Made by a program: the position numbers and the translations under genes
In this document: piece by piece, positions 52,088-64,000 of the stretch
How positions within the stretch are numbered: the stretch's first letter is position 1
How the letters are laid out: each line of letters opens with the position of its first letter
Notes under the pieces: generated by a model
Told to the model about the DNA's origin: nothing
Databases searched by the model: none
The model's input: only the letters and a program-made list of their open reading frames with translations
Origin: Pempheris klunzingeri
Taxonomy: Eukaryota; Chordata; Actinopteri; Acropomatiformes; Pempheridae
DNA: 64,000 nt
Reading direction: 5' to 3'
Assembly: GCF_042242105.1 (NCBI RefSeq)
Contig: NC_092016.1
Coordinates: 10,926,501-10,990,500 of the forward strand

Positions 52088-55000
52088 TCACTGATGGCTG
52101 ACGGTGGAGTTCAGCAGTCCAGACTTCACATTTGATTTAGAAGCCTTCGAGAGGTCTCTCTGTAAAGAAAAGTCACAGTTAACTGTCAGTATCTTTGTTC
52201 ATATACAAGGAGTAAAAATGTCAAAGTTAAATGAAATGCTAATGTATATATTCATTTTGAAAAAACATTTTGTCATGACATCCAGATTTAGAAAATTCAG
52301 TAGTAATGTGGTGGAAAGTTAAACTGTGGCCCAGGGAACAAGCACATTTTTTAAAAAGGAATTACAGGATTACACTTTTTCCACTGTTTTCTCAAGACGT
52401 ACTGCCCTAATCGAATAAAGAGAATCTGGTATATGTAGTCATTGTATTTGTTTATTGTTTACTACCATGTGATTTAATACTTCAAGTCTGTTTTAAGTAC
52501 ATCTGCACCATGACCACTAGAGTTTCCCTATCTGGGATAATGAAATTTATCTAGCCTACCTTTGTTTTTAATGCAGATTAGCAGTTTCCTAACATTTCTT
52601 CTAATATATTGAGGCACAGATTCAGTTTATCATGCACTCTTGCATGGCTGTTTTTTTAGTTGCCCCATCTGATAGTTACTGAAGTCGTACAGCCGACAAA
52701 ATACCAACACATTAAAATCAGGTCACGTCATCATGCTAATGTTCTCTTTTGTCATTTTACAGACAGTTGATCCTCCGTCTTGTTTCAAAGTTGTACAAAG
52801 TTACACAAGTCAGGGAATTTTGTCTGCAAAACAAGTGTAAGACAATATTTTAAAGAAGTGAAAAACTTCAGGTGTTAACTGAAATTCAGCTTTGGCTCAA
52901 CAGTGATGCCTGATGGCATTTACATGGCAAGCCATAACTTTACTGGATTAACTGTATAATCCCACAAATTTAAAGAACAGATTATATATTGGTATATTGC
53001 TGTTAGTTTGTAGTTAGGAAATGAACAGATGTAAAACTGCCATTTACCGCAAAGTCCGAATAGGAGCCAGCAACAGAGTTAAAGGTGAAGGTGTTATCGT
53101 GAGTATCCTGAGACCTTAGTGTGCCACTTGGAGTATTTCTACTAAGGTGGGAGATGTTTTCCTTGTTTCGGTCTAGTGCACGCGGAGTCCTTCCATGTCC
53201 AGGGGTGCGCAGGCCAAGACCCTACAACAAGACCAACCAGAATGAGAAAGAATGTGTTTGTCAGTTCTTTCATTTAAACATTCAGGCTGCAGAACCACAA
53301 AAACAGTGAAAAAAAAACACAACTGTAAACACGCAAACACACTGTAACTTGCAATATAATGAAAATGTCCATCATGCTTTATCAGTACACTCCTGCAAAG
53401 CCTGAAATGCATGAAATTTACATAAATGAATCCCCTTGAACAAAAACAATGAGTATACAGCATATTTACAATATAATCCCTTTCAACACAACTATCCTCA
53501 AGTAGAATTGAGGAGCATATTGTCCATCCTCTCTGAATCCCACTATCATTGTGGCCTAAAAGCCATGAGAGTGGACTCAGATTGATTCACTCTGTGTCTG
53601 ACTCTCTTGTTCTAACTCTCAAGGTCTGACAGGCTGTCAAACACATAATGTGAATTCTGTCAGTGAGATGAATCCAAAGGAAGACAGTGAACATACCTTG
53701 CTGGCAGACAGAGGTGGTTTCTGGATGGACGACTGGCACATGGTTCCACCGAGGCCTGAACTAAGGAAGCTGTTAGGAGTGGAGATGGTCGAGGTGCCAT
53801 TGAGCTGAAAGGACAGCAGAAAAAATTGGGTCAACTTTTGATTATTCACTCACCCAGAAACAGTCAGTTAGTGTCACTGCAAATGCAATAAATCTGCAGC
53901 ACCATCTTACCTTTCTTACTTTCCCAGGAGTGGGCGTCCCTGCTATCCGCCTTTTGGATGGTGTCCTCATTGTAGTTCCATACAGCATGTCCTCCTGTGT
54001 CTGTTTAGTTTTCTTCAGTTGCTATTCAAAACAAAAATGATTAAGTCATATTGACAACACTTCAGTGACAGGGAAAGATTAGAGTTAAAGTAGTGTTTAA
54101 TGAGTAAACAAGTAATGACAAACCCTTTCCAGTTTCTCCTTCTCCTTCTCGGTGTGGTGGTGATCCCACTCCTGCTGCACATACTCAAGAAATTTCTGTC
54201 CATTGACGAGGAATTCTTTGCCTTGCTCCTGCTCCCAAACATCAATTTGGGCCTTCAGACTCTTTTCCAGCTGGAACAAACAGGAAACAAAGAAAGACTA
54301 ATTGTACCCTATTGCCATATTATCAGATATAACATTGACAGACAGTCAATGTAACTTGACAGTAGTCCAATTTCTAAAAGCCCCTTATGTTAAAATAAAG
54401 TCCACAATAATGGACTGCACAGGAACTACAGGCTGAGGTGACTTATGTCTCAATATCCCCATCTGTTGGCCAAAACTGGTAAGGCACCAACACCCTCTCA
54501 ACCATTCCCACCCTCTTCACATATGGTTGGCTTGAGCTCATTTGTTTTACTGCCAATTAAACAAATCTGTTTTGAATCCTCACCAACACTCTTACAAGCA
54601 TAAAAACCATTTAAATAGCAATCCTGTTGTGTTTGACAGAACATGTCAACAAGCATTACTTTTAACCATTTCCTCACCTTGGGCAAACTTTTCTGCAGGT
54701 CAGTTCTCTGCTTCTCCTCTTTCAGAAGGTTCCCACCTCTGTTGTTGAACCTTGCAGGGTCATTAGCCTTTTTCTAAGATGGAAGAAACATTATTCACAC
54801 ACACACGTTGCCTCAGAGAGAAGTCTGAGAAGTTAAATGTGTCCCCACTAAATTCACGAGGATAGTACTTACATCAAGTTCCAAGTACACGGTCCAGTTG
54901 TCCTTCCATTTTGTGACTCCCTCAAAGAGTTCTTTGTGGTCCTCGTAATACTTCTTCAGGGTCCTGACCTCCGCTTCGTGCAGGTTGAGAAGGTCTTCAG

Positions 55001-56911
55001 TGAAGTCATCTGTAGCAAGAAAACATGCACTCAGACCCACACTCCCTTTGTGCTGATCAACTGCATATACTCATTATATAAAAGTTATTCACCAGCATGA
55101 TATGGAACAAAAGCTTGCTGCTGTTCTTGGCTGTAGAAGCTTTTCTCCCAGAGGAGGCCGATCTCAGCTCTGATGGCCTCAATGACACTTTTCATGCTCT
55201 GCATTTTCAACACCTCTAGACGGTGGAGGTCAGCCTGGAGCTGGAAAGACAGACCACAATTGTGTTACACAGGTGCACTACTGCATTGTGTGATATCACT
55301 TATTCATTTATGTACACTTACTGCCTCAATGTTTCTCTTAGTTGACTTGACCATATGCTCAGAGAGGGTGTCCCTTTCCTCTTGGGGAATCTGAAGTCTC
55401 TCCCACAGCTCCTGGATTTTTGTGCGCAAAGCTGAACAGCGGCTCTCATTGTCAGTCTTGCGTTTTTGCAACTGGAAGGAGGCACCGATCATACATTCAT
55501 TATAATGGGATATAATACAAGACATTTGTTTAATCATAGTGTCAGATTAACAAAGATATAGATGCAAATATCACTAAATCACCTGACTAAGGAGTAGTTT
55601 AAGAGCATCAATGTTGTCATTTGACAGACAAAATGCCTCCTCATCCTCACACATCACATCCATCTCAAAGCTCGTCTCTGGGTGCTGCTCCAGATCATCC
55701 ATGCATACATTGATCTCCTTTTTGATGCTCACAAATTCATCATGACGACGCTCCTGAAAAGACAAGCCAGGTTACAACCCTAATAAGAAAAACCACTTGA
55801 GTCATTATGAAAAGCAGCAAGTCAGTAACACCTTCTCTTTTGTCAGATCATCCAGGTAGGCATGATAGGTCTCTAGTTGCTTCAGTGATGGGATGGCGCT
55901 CTGGTCGATGCAAAATGGGGTGGTGCACAGAATACCACACAGCTCATTGTCTTTGCTAATGAGGCCCTTAAGCTCTTCCATTCTTTGCCTTTTGTGCTCT
56001 TTCATCATCTCCAGACGTGTGCGGCTATTCTTCTCCATCTGCAACATGGTGCAGCCCTCCTCCTCCTTCAAGGAAACCAAGAAAATTAGTCTAACGTGTT
56101 ATACAGATTTAGAAAAACAACCACATATTCCTAAATGACACCGTACCTCAAAGGGGGGCAGCTGAAGTTCAGCGCACAAATTATTAAGTTCCTTAATACA
56201 GGACTCTATTCCTTTTAGTAACCTCTTCTTGAGTTGCTCTTCTTCGGCAATCATGAGGTCCAGCAAACCCTACAGGACGTGGGAAACGAAACAAAAGCGT
56301 TAGTTTGTCTCTGTTAGGTCACCAACCAGACTAACTATTTAAACTGTCCTGGGACTCACTTTAATGTGCTTGTGAACATCATTGGTTCTCTGCAGGCGCT
56401 GCTCCTCTGGAATCCCGATTTCCTCCCAAATATCCTGCAACCTGGCCTGTGCTCTGTTGAGGTACGCAACAGACTCTGCTGCGTGGACTTCACTGGAAGA
56501 AAAGCCGGTCCAGTATCAACGTTAGCACTGTAGCTTCAATTTAAACCAAGTAGCAGACTGTTAGTAGCAAAGAGCTAACATTAGCTAGCTTGCGGCGCTG
56601 TATTGTAGCATTAGCCACTTGTAGCGTTAAACAATACCAGCTCAGGTTTCAGGAATGACATCGGATTAACAGGAAAAAAATAGTTAAATTACCATTCAAA
56701 ATTACTCATTGCAGCACACACAGACAGCTACTGCGTCCCGCCGTGATAACCTACAAGCTGTGTGGGTGCGCTCACAGCAGAGCTAGTTAGCTTTATCTGA
56801 AAACCAACAGGCTAATCAGGAAGTACGTTTGCTAACTGAATGTACCATTATTAACGTAAGCAATTAAGGCTCCAATTAATAAAAGTATTAAGTTACTAAC
56901 CTGACTCTCAT
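52088..56911 (-). CDS. prc1: Protein regulator of cytokinesis 1
   Basis: Fourteen exons in gene order: 56911-56901, 56492-56360, 56269-56147, 56065-55832, 55753-55583, 55471-55322, 55240-55093, 55009-54873, 54773-54678, 54270-54124, 54021-53911, 53804-53697, 53221-53048, 52159-52088; 604 residues (human 620). The first exon codes only MRV plus two bases, as the human start MRR does. Residues to about 340 form the dimerising rod; the spectrin-like microtubule-binding domain follows (RFNNRGGNLLKEEKQR, FLVNGQKFLEYVQQEW). The C-terminal tail is basic and holds TMRTPSKRR, a CDK-type site with an NLS-like patch. PRC1 crosslinks antiparallel microtubules in the spindle midzone with KIF4A. The C-terminus (SKASKSN, GLLNST) matches human. 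Which fish co-orthologue (prc1a or prc1b) this is was not resolved. Confidence 0.95.
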
Positions 56912-57030
56912 GTTGCCACCGCCGACAGCTAAAATGAATTTAAAAATAAAAAACTATCTTCCTTTACGCGATTAGTTTTTCACGTAGAGAGACGTTGACG
57001 GAGCGCCGTCTGTTTGTCGAATGGACGGCG

Positions 57031-57088
57031 TTTGAAATTTGCACCGAAACAATTTCTGCGCTCTGATTGGCTGAACAACGTGACGTCA
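57031..57088 (-). promoter_or_regulatory. Cell-cycle promoter elements of prc1 (CRE, CCAAT, CHR)
   Basis: Upstream of the prc1 first exon lie TGACGTCA (57081-57088), CCAAT on the gene strand (ATTGG at 57066-57070) and TTTGAA (57031-57036), a CHR hexamer. CCAAT plus CHR is the usual set for G2/M genes controlled by NF-Y and DREAM/MuvB, which fits PRC1. Motifs are seen; use is inferred. Confidence 0.55.
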
Positions 57089-57450
57089 TCTGTGATGTAG
57101 CGCTTTATATTGTGATGCGGTTCAACTGAATAAAATTCATAGATTAAGTTTGAGCCACAAGGAAGTAACTGATTATCATAATATTATATTTATTATTATA
57201 TTTATGATGGATACTGTTACACAAGTTACTTCTCAACAAGATTAGTTAGTGAATGTGACCATTTGAGCTGCTGTATCAGTATGAGGTTTTTTTTACCGTC
57301 CGACTGGAAACTTCCATCAAAGCGGAACTAAAGTGCTTCATAATATAATCTGACTAAAATAATCTGACGGTTGACCATTATGGTCTGTTAACGTCAGACT
57401 GGATCCGTTGGTCTTTTCAATTTCTCTTTATCAGAAAGAACATTTAAACA

Positions 57451-58056
57451 AATATCCACAGTGGTATTCATTGTAGGACAAATGATGCACTTTTGCCATT
57501 CATATGACTTTCAAGTTCTTATTGGAAAAACTTCCAAAAAATATCACAAAAAAAAAAAAACATTCCAGTAATTTTGAAAATCCAAAATATATTTAACTGG
57601 GAAAAGGTCATTACAGATATCCACAATTGGCATTATGTTTAGTAAAAATTTAATTTCAAATATCCACAAATGTAATATAATGTTTTTACAAGTAAGAATG
57701 CAATTCTGGATAACTAACCAAATAATACAGGCAAAAATGGCTCACTTCAGTCATGACTAGTAACAAATGGATATAGTGAGAATATCCACAATGTTCATTC
57801 TAGATACTAAAAATAAATGTAGTTTCCGATATCCACAAAAAAAGTGAGGTAATTTGTCCATAGAAAAATATCACTGTGGATATCTGAGATGATCTTTTTG
57901 ACAAGGAAGAAGTGAATTACAGATATGTGCATTATTTATATACAGTTTAGATATGAAATGGCCACTTTTACTTTTTTTGTGTTTTGTGTAGTACAATCAA
58001 AGTTGTAGATATCTTGAAAAACTATTTCTACTGGTAAGAATATTATTGTGGATATT
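57451..58056. repeat. Degenerate repeat cluster with ATATCCACA core
   Basis: Exact ATATCCACA occurs at 57452, 57617, 57660, 57782 and 57829, and its complement TGTGGATAT at 57875 and 58048, with more degenerate forms between them (GTAGATATCTTG, GATATAGTGAGAATATC). TGACTAGTAA and AGTAAGAATG recur between the cores. It looks like an old, decayed short-period repeat with both orientations present. Confidence 0.7.
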
Positions 58057-59094
58057 ATTAATTGTCTGACTAGCGAGAATACATTTTTGATCAGGAGAAA
58101 TGCTATTATGGAGTGTGCTATGAGTAAATGTTAAATGACTGTTGTCTGTGTTTCCCAGTCGACTGATCTGGGTTTTCACCCTCCTGGAGTCTCAGCCAGT
58201 GTTTGCTCTGTAGTTGGTCATATCTGTAGTTGCATCACGTGTGATCTAAGGTCTCTGATATGATTTCCCTTCTCCCTCTGTGTGAATGGTATACTTGATT
58301 TTTGCCTTTATATGTATCCAGGGCACCAAATTAGCACCCGCCACCAGTCTTCTTTCTAGACCTGCATGACACACTGCAGATTTTGTGGTCATGGCCCTGC
58401 CAGTTGCCGGATGTCTTTTCATGGTGACAGATTCATTCCCCACACCTGCTTGCAACTGCATGTAAAGATTCTTAGAAACACCTGTAAATGAAGTGCTCAG
58501 TTGAATTTCTATTCTGTTATTTTCTATCTGCATCTTGAAATCCTTTAACATGCCTCTCTGCTACTTTGTCTTTCTTGCTTGTATGCTGTAATTCTTTCTG
58601 TCTTGTAATTACTACTAACTACTACAGCTGTCTACTATCTCCAAAATGTTGCCCACTCACATTTCCCTGGACTGAATTAGAAATAGGCTACAAATGCTCT
58701 GAAATATACACACATACACTTGTGGGCCCACGCATGTTTTATGCTTGTTTAAAGGTGGATTCAGTTCATTTGAGTAATTTGGCAAAAAGAATAGAACATA
58801 ATATTCATTTTGACACATTCTTGACAAAAGGTCATTTAAAACACTTTTTTAGGTGTCCCTGGTGATTAACCATCATTTAATCCCTGTACACAGACATACA
58901 CATACAAACTTAATTTGGGTCTAAAATGAAGCTCTTCATATGGAAGCAAATGCCGTAGAGAATTTACACTGGCATCACAAATAAATATATAAGACACTTG
59001 GTAGAAAACACAAAGTGAAGTTGCGAACAGGTTAAACAAAATCTTGGCTAGTTCAGTGATTTAAGCATAAAGAAAGACAACCTTTGTTCCCTCA

Positions 59095-61677
59095 TCAGTG
59101 AGGATGCTGACGCACATAGAGGTTCCGCAGCACTAAATCACTGAACTGATATGTTAACTTCTTCTTTATTTTTTTAATCTCTCCAGTTTTACCATAGTTC
59201 CTCAGAGCTCGAGCCATCTTTTGGTAGGTCATTTTTTTGCGGTTTCCTTTCTGAATCCCCCAGTGGCTGGCCAGAGCTTCTTTGTGTTTTGTGGAGAACT
59301 GGAAGATGCCTTTGTCCTGGTCCACCCACCAGATACTGTCGCTCATGTCACCATTTCGTAGCAAGTCCAGGAGGAACTGGTACAAGCGGATTTTCTTCTT
59401 GTCTGGTTTGGAAAAAATGATACTCGTTCAAGCAATTTTGTTTGGCGGTTATCAGTTTTTGCAGGCTTTGATGTGACTTTCAGTAGATTAGGATCAGAAA
59501 TACTCACTAGTGTCTTTCCTGAAGGAGGAGTGGTTGTGCTCTTCAAATTCAGCCTCCCCTTCTGATACCTCCAGTGGGGGACTGATTCCTCTCTGTTCCT
59601 CTTCTGAGTAGTAATGGCCAGGCGAGGCAGAGGGCTGATACTGGTAGCACAGGGACGGGGTGTAATATGGGATCTTTAGGAAAAATTCAAAGCATGTCAT
59701 AGTTCAGGTTGACACAAAGGACTGATAGAGCTGCAAATTTTTGTTTTGCAATTATTCACTGTCTGACATTTTCGTTTAAACACTGCCATTGTGCCAAAAG
59801 AGGAAGTAACTCTGCCAAAATAGAATTCAATGCTCAGCAAAACCACGTGGTGCAGATGACATTTCAGTGAAAATATCCCCAACTGTCCACATAATGTACT
59901 GTATCAGTAGAGATGAAATAGATTTAATCTTAAGCTTTCAAACAAACTAAATCCGTGATGTTTCCTTGAGAGTATTCCTGAAAATATGTTGTGTTGTTAT
60001 ATGGTGGCAGCAACAGATTTAGTCCAAAGGACCCTTTCTGTTTGATTTAGTATTCAGCTCTGGAGCACATCCTGTATATCCACACATTTACGTACAATAA
60101 CATTAGAGCTGAAATGATTAGTTGATGAGCTGATCAGTCGATTGACCGATGATTCCTCAGCAACAATGTTGTTAATTGATTGTTTCTCCGGTTCCACCTT
60201 CTTATTTGTGAATGTTTTTTTTTTCAGGTCTTCTATGATAGTAAACTGATTTGACTGTGGGTTTGATAAGTCGAACAATTTGAATGAGTCATCTGCAAAT
60301 CTTCTGACATTTTATGGACTGAACAATTAATCGAAAAACAATCAACAGATTAATTGACGATTAGTGGCCAGTGGCAGACCCTGATAAAATATTCAAATAA
60401 AAAAATCCCATCATTTTCAATTAAAAAGGGGAAAAGGCTGTTTTGAATTACTACCAAAGTTTTTTTCCTTGGGAGTGTTATTTTTATGCTTTAGCGCCTG
60501 TTCTAATCCTTCAGTGTACAGCAGGTAAATGTGTCTTCACTCAGTAGTGATAGTGTGTTGCATGACTTGTGTGAATCACATGGTGTAATAGTAGTAGTGA
60601 TGCTTTTTGATCAGTGCAAATCAGTGCTGCTGCATGCAAATCTGTATAATCAAGCCAAACATGTTGTTATTTATATGCTTGTGTGGCCTTATTTCAAACT
60701 ACACGTGTACAGTAGAGAATGTGTCTTTTCACACTAGTGCCATCATTAATATCCACATACGATCTTACTTGTGGTGACAAAGAGAGAGGTCCAAGTGGTG
60801 GTTCCAGGTGAAGGGGCAGAGACTCGCTGCTGTAGCGATAGGGCTGTATCAGCTGTTGAGGGGACACAGACTGAAGCTCCGTGAGGTGATTCACTGGAGA
60901 ATTCTCAAAGTCTGTCGGCTGGATGCGCTCAGAGTGGAAGGTCCACCTGTTGTCTGAAAATTAAAGGAGGTAAAGGTTGTGTAGAGATTTGGGCTCTTTT
61001 CAACAGTTAAACCCTCCTCTTCTCACCTTCATAGATCTCCCCTACATTAGCGAGGTAGGGGTACAGCTCCGCAGGTGGTCGGTAGTCCTCTGATTCATTT
61101 GGGAGGATTTCCTGTGAGGCCTTTGGAGAGGAAAACATAGATCTTGTTAAGAGAATGTGAAAGTTTGAGTCTCTTTGTCCTGCTCAGATTAAGTCAAATA
61201 TGACTATTAGGTAATGCACTTGAATTCGTTTTATTTATGTATTTTACTTTATTTTTCATTACTTTTAAAAGAAAATAAGGACAAAAAATGAGTAGAATAA
61301 AGTAACCGAACAGATCAGGTGACCAGTGACATGGCATATTTACACACATACATGTATGTTGAGGGTGATTTCCCCTGTTTTCACATAGAAATCAAACACA
61401 CATGCCCTTTTAAACACAAACACAACTCCAAAAGTAAGTTTTTTTCAAATATTAATGTTAATACATAAATGTAATTCCCTGTAAGTCCCATTTAGGACAC
61501 TAAACACCTTTTTTTTTTTTTAAGAAACAGCCATAGAAACACACAGAATGACCCGTAGAACAAACAGTAAAACACCCTCGTAATGTCACAAAGCATGATC
61601 AAATACTGTTTTGTAAAAGGTCCAATGTTAAACAACAAAGCAGAAACACTTACAGACGATATGACATAGCCATCCAT
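59095..61677 (-). CDS. spi1: PU.1/Spi-1 ETS-family transcription factor
   Basis: Five exons in gene order: 61677-61654, 61120-61027, 60953-60769, 59673-59508, 59402-59095; 258 residues (human 270, also five exons). Acidic and Gln-rich activation region ([31 protein letters not shown]). A PEST-like segment follows ([19 protein letters not shown]). The ETS DNA-binding domain (about 170-255) carries [30 protein letters not shown] and the recognition helix [15 protein letters not shown].1 controls myeloid and B-cell genes through GGAA sites. The middle region matches SPI1 rather than SPIB or SPIC. The start is KMDGY, as in the human ACKMEGF start; the frame is open upstream to an ATG at 61788. 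The paralogue (spi1a or spi1b) is not resolved; the C-terminal tail differs from human. Confidence 0.93.
60105..60375. mobile_element. ATTAATCG-type dispersed fish element (non-autonomous)
   Basis: Within spi1 intron 3. It begins AGAGCTGAAATGATTAGTTG and ends with AACAATTAATCG, AACAGATTAATTGACGATTA, with TTCTATGATAGTAAACTGAT inside. The layout matches a high-copy fish element with roughly inverted ends. It is diverged from the form I remember, so probably old. No coding capacity. Confidence 0.6.
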
Positions 61678-63497
61678 CTTGTAAACAAGGCAGCATGAGA
61701 GTCTTGGTCCTTCAGACTTGTGATGTATGTTAACTTTTTCTTGTTGCTTAACCAAGCAACACGCAATGTCGCTGAGTACTGACTTCACCAGACAAATGGG
61801 AAATGAGAGTGTGAAATAAGCTCGACCCTGTGTGGTCTACGCTCATCATCCAGTTGTCAAATTCATATGATCAGCTAGTTCCTGATGGCCGAGGGTAATG
61901 TACAGTGTGAGCCAATCAGATTTACATGCATTTCCTGCATGTTTAAGAGGTATAATTCTACAATAATTCATAATGATTCCTCTTTTTTGAGAGGAGATCA
62001 TAATCTATTATTATTCAAAATATCTATATCATAGTGCCTATATTATAGGTGCTGTGCTGTTTAATAGTTATTTTCTCCCCAAACTATATTATAAATGCAT
62101 ATGTGTTTGTATCCATTTTGTGTGATTTAGACGCATGTATAAAAAACACTAATGTTATTTGTGCAATGCGTCACACTGTTAAACAGGCTTTATTTGTTAC
62201 CACACATACTCAGTGTTGTGCCCTTGTATTAGTCAACTTCCTCGCCAGTTCCAGTGCTGCAGTGATGTGACCTTAGAGCAACATTAACGCTAATCCTGCA
62301 CTCATTCCTGACATAAGAAGAAACCTGAACAAAATGACATTGTTATTTACTTCAACTCCTCATAATTAAGTAGAAAAATCAAGCTTTCCTACGTTGGCTG
62401 TGCAGGAAAATATGATTTATTTGTTCTGAATCACAACAAATCCCCGTAAGAGAGGAATTTTTTAAAGAGTTACTGAACACAGGAGACGAAACCAAAACTG
62501 AAGTTTGGAATCGGGCTTGTTCCTCTTTTAGTTTGGCATTATGGTCTCATTTGAGGAAGTATTGACCAAGAGAAAGAAACTGGTATAAACATGAGTGAGA
62601 TGTCCGCAACCACTGCGTCCATTTGATTTGTTTGTTTTGTAAGATTTTCCCCCAAAAAAGTGGAGAATAAAACCCAGATGCACGTACATGCATCTGTTTT
62701 GCCCCTAAATCCTGCTAGACATTATTACCTAAAAACAAATACTTGAACCATAATGTATAATGCTGTTTGAGGCTTAACGACCAGCTTTTTCTTTTAAATA
62801 TATATTTTTAAGACTTCATTCAAAATCATACAGTTGACCAAACGGTATTTAGTGTATTTTTATAATAATATATATGCATTTTATTTAATTGTTTGGCTGT
62901 ATTATCGATGGAAAGTTACCAGAGACAGTCTGTTGGATGTGATGAAATCATTTCCTGTATGCAGACAGAGAGACTGGGGACCTCTGTGGGGTTTAATATG
63001 GCCTCTCTTTCATGCCTGAACATTTTAGACAGCAGCAGCTGAGGTGATACAGGAGATGGTATAAAAACCTGAGGGAGGGCACTTCCTCTGGCATGACTGT
63101 CAAACTTTGTCCATCTTTTCCAGCAGGTCATGATCTGCTGTAAGTGCAGGCCTGGGGCTGATTGTGCTTTCAAATATTTGCTCTGTCTCCATCTACTGGA
63201 AAGAAATGTTGGACTGACCAGTATCTAGGCTAGACTGAGTTCAGAGGCAGAGAGGAGACAACCAAAATAGCTCATCGAGGCCCAAATTTATTTATCCGCT
63301 GCCTCGGAATTTGGCTTTTTTTTCCGGCTGTGGTTGACAAATCAGAGAAATGAGTTCTTTGGGGATTTCTTTGTATTTCAGATTTCCATGCATTGCTGAA
63401 TTCCCTCCCCACCTCTCACACTGACAGCAGCAGCCAGGAGCGGAGTCCCGCTGTCCCGTGGAATTATCACGGCACCGAGACGAGATACGCATGGAAC
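61678..63497. other. Divergent spi1 and tmem178b-like upstream region
   Basis: AT-rich with no coding exon recognised, apart from a possible N-terminal extension of spi1 to 61788. A TATA-like TATAAAAA at 63060-63067 lies 430 bases before the tmem178b-like start. The last 150 bases are GC-richer and probably 5' UTR. Confidence 0.5.
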
Positions 63498-63900
63498 ATG
63501 GCTGCTATGAGGACTTTAACCGTGGCAGGTCTCTTTTTGGCATTTTGCGCGTTGGGACTGATAGCGATAGCGATCAGCACTGACAACTGGTACGAGACTG
63601 ACGCGAGGAGGCACCGGGAACGCTGCAAGAATTATTCAAACAAAGTAAACGACCGTGGCTACATTTACATCTCCAACAACAACCTTCCTCTTCGCATGTT
63701 GCCAAAGGAGAAAAATGTGGAGAGGAGGGGCTCCGGTGTCAGCGGCAAAATGCTGCTGCGGGCTAAGCGGCACGTCTTGCCTCCTGCTCCGGCCATGGAG
63801 TCCCTCTGCAGTCGGCAGTACAACTCCACCGTCACCGGACTGTGGAGAAAGTGCCACCGGGAGGGATTTGACTTGGGGATGGAGGATTTGATCTTTAAAG
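63498..63900 (+). CDS. tmem178b: Transmembrane protein 178B-like, first coding exon (gene continues past window)
   Basis: One 403-nt exon encodes 134 residues and ends in phase 1 at AAAG|GTTTGG. It starts with a membrane segment (residues about 6-28, ending AIAISTDNWYETDARRHR), the claudin-like first helix of the TMEM178 family. Conserved family pieces follow: YIYISNNNLPLR, LLRAKRH, and CSRQYNSTVTGLWRKCHREG with a W-x-C element of the first extracellular loop. NYS and NST are possible glycosylation sites. The NNNLPLR and SRQYNST text resembles TMEM178B more than TMEM178A. TMEM178A dampens calcium signalling at the ER; the role of the B form is little known. The other three membrane segments lie beyond the window. 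An overlapping ATG at 63491 is in another frame. Confidence 0.85.
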
Positions 63901-64000
63901 GTTTGGTTTTTGGGGGTCATATTGTGCGCTATAATGTCTTTGTTTTGGATATCTGTGGTGCGTTTGTGCGTGAGGCGCTGCCTTTAAATACTTTGTGCGC

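Larger units (their letters stand above)
56912..59094. other. prc1 promoter and spi1 downstream region
   Basis: No coding exon. It contains the prc1 promoter (56912-57100), a cluster of ATATCCACA motifs (57451-58056) and AT-rich sequence leading to the spi1 stop at 59095. Confidence 0.6.

Overview
This is a 64 kb piece of vertebrate chromosome, almost certainly from a percomorph-type teleost. Evidence: compact intron-rich genes, an aromatase whose C-terminus matches the fish gonadal form (cyp19a1a), fragments of dispersed repeats I recognise as common in fish, and no bacterial operon structure. Ten protein-coding genes were assembled exon by exon. For nine of them the splice phases close without a gap; gldn has one unresolved junction in its collagen region. 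No tRNA, rRNA, CRISPR array or retrovirus-like element was recognised.

Layout. 65-3185 (+) 3' part of myo5c (coiled coil plus DIL cargo domain). 4155-7615 (+) gnb5 (seven-blade WD40 G-beta-5). 8867-17170 (+) ap4e1 (AP-4 epsilon; 21 exons, one of them followed by an AT-AC U12-type intron). 19312-22011 (-) cyp19a1a aromatase (9 exons, two GC-AG introns). 23809-35992 (+) gldn (gliomedin). 38479-46543 (+) clpx (mitochondrial AAA+ unfoldase). 48745-51442 (+) ubap1l. 52088-56911 (-) prc1 (midzone microtubule bundler). 59095-61677 (-) spi1/PU.1-type ETS factor. 63498-63900 (+) first coding exon of a tmem178b-like gene that runs off the window.

The most remarkable locus is gldn. Human gliomedin is about 550 residues: transmembrane anchor, short collagen segment, olfactomedin (OLF) domain. 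Here the collagen and OLF parts are separated by about 27 small exons, all symmetric phase 1-1, that encode a Ser/Thr/Asn-rich stalk. Fourteen of them lie in a near-perfect tandem array of seven ~672 bp units (28806-33387), each carrying one 123-nt and one 90-nt exon. Flanking exons are older, diverged members of the same four exon types (here called A, B, C, D). The predicted protein is roughly 1,330 residues, and any subset of stalk exons could be skipped without a frameshift.

The genes do not form a functional pathway. The order joins neighbours that in human lie on 15q21 (MYO5C, GNB5, AP4E1, CYP19A1, GLDN), 15q22 (CLPX, UBAP1L), 15q26 (PRC1), 11p11 (SPI1) and 7q34 (TMEM178B); human positions are from memory. 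Regulatory candidates include a CRE/CCAAT/CHR cluster upstream of prc1, an ETS-CRE composite upstream of ap4e1, and a 62-bp near-perfect hairpin and a forkhead-like site upstream of cyp19a1a. A cluster of ATATCCACA motifs lies in the prc1-spi1 interval.
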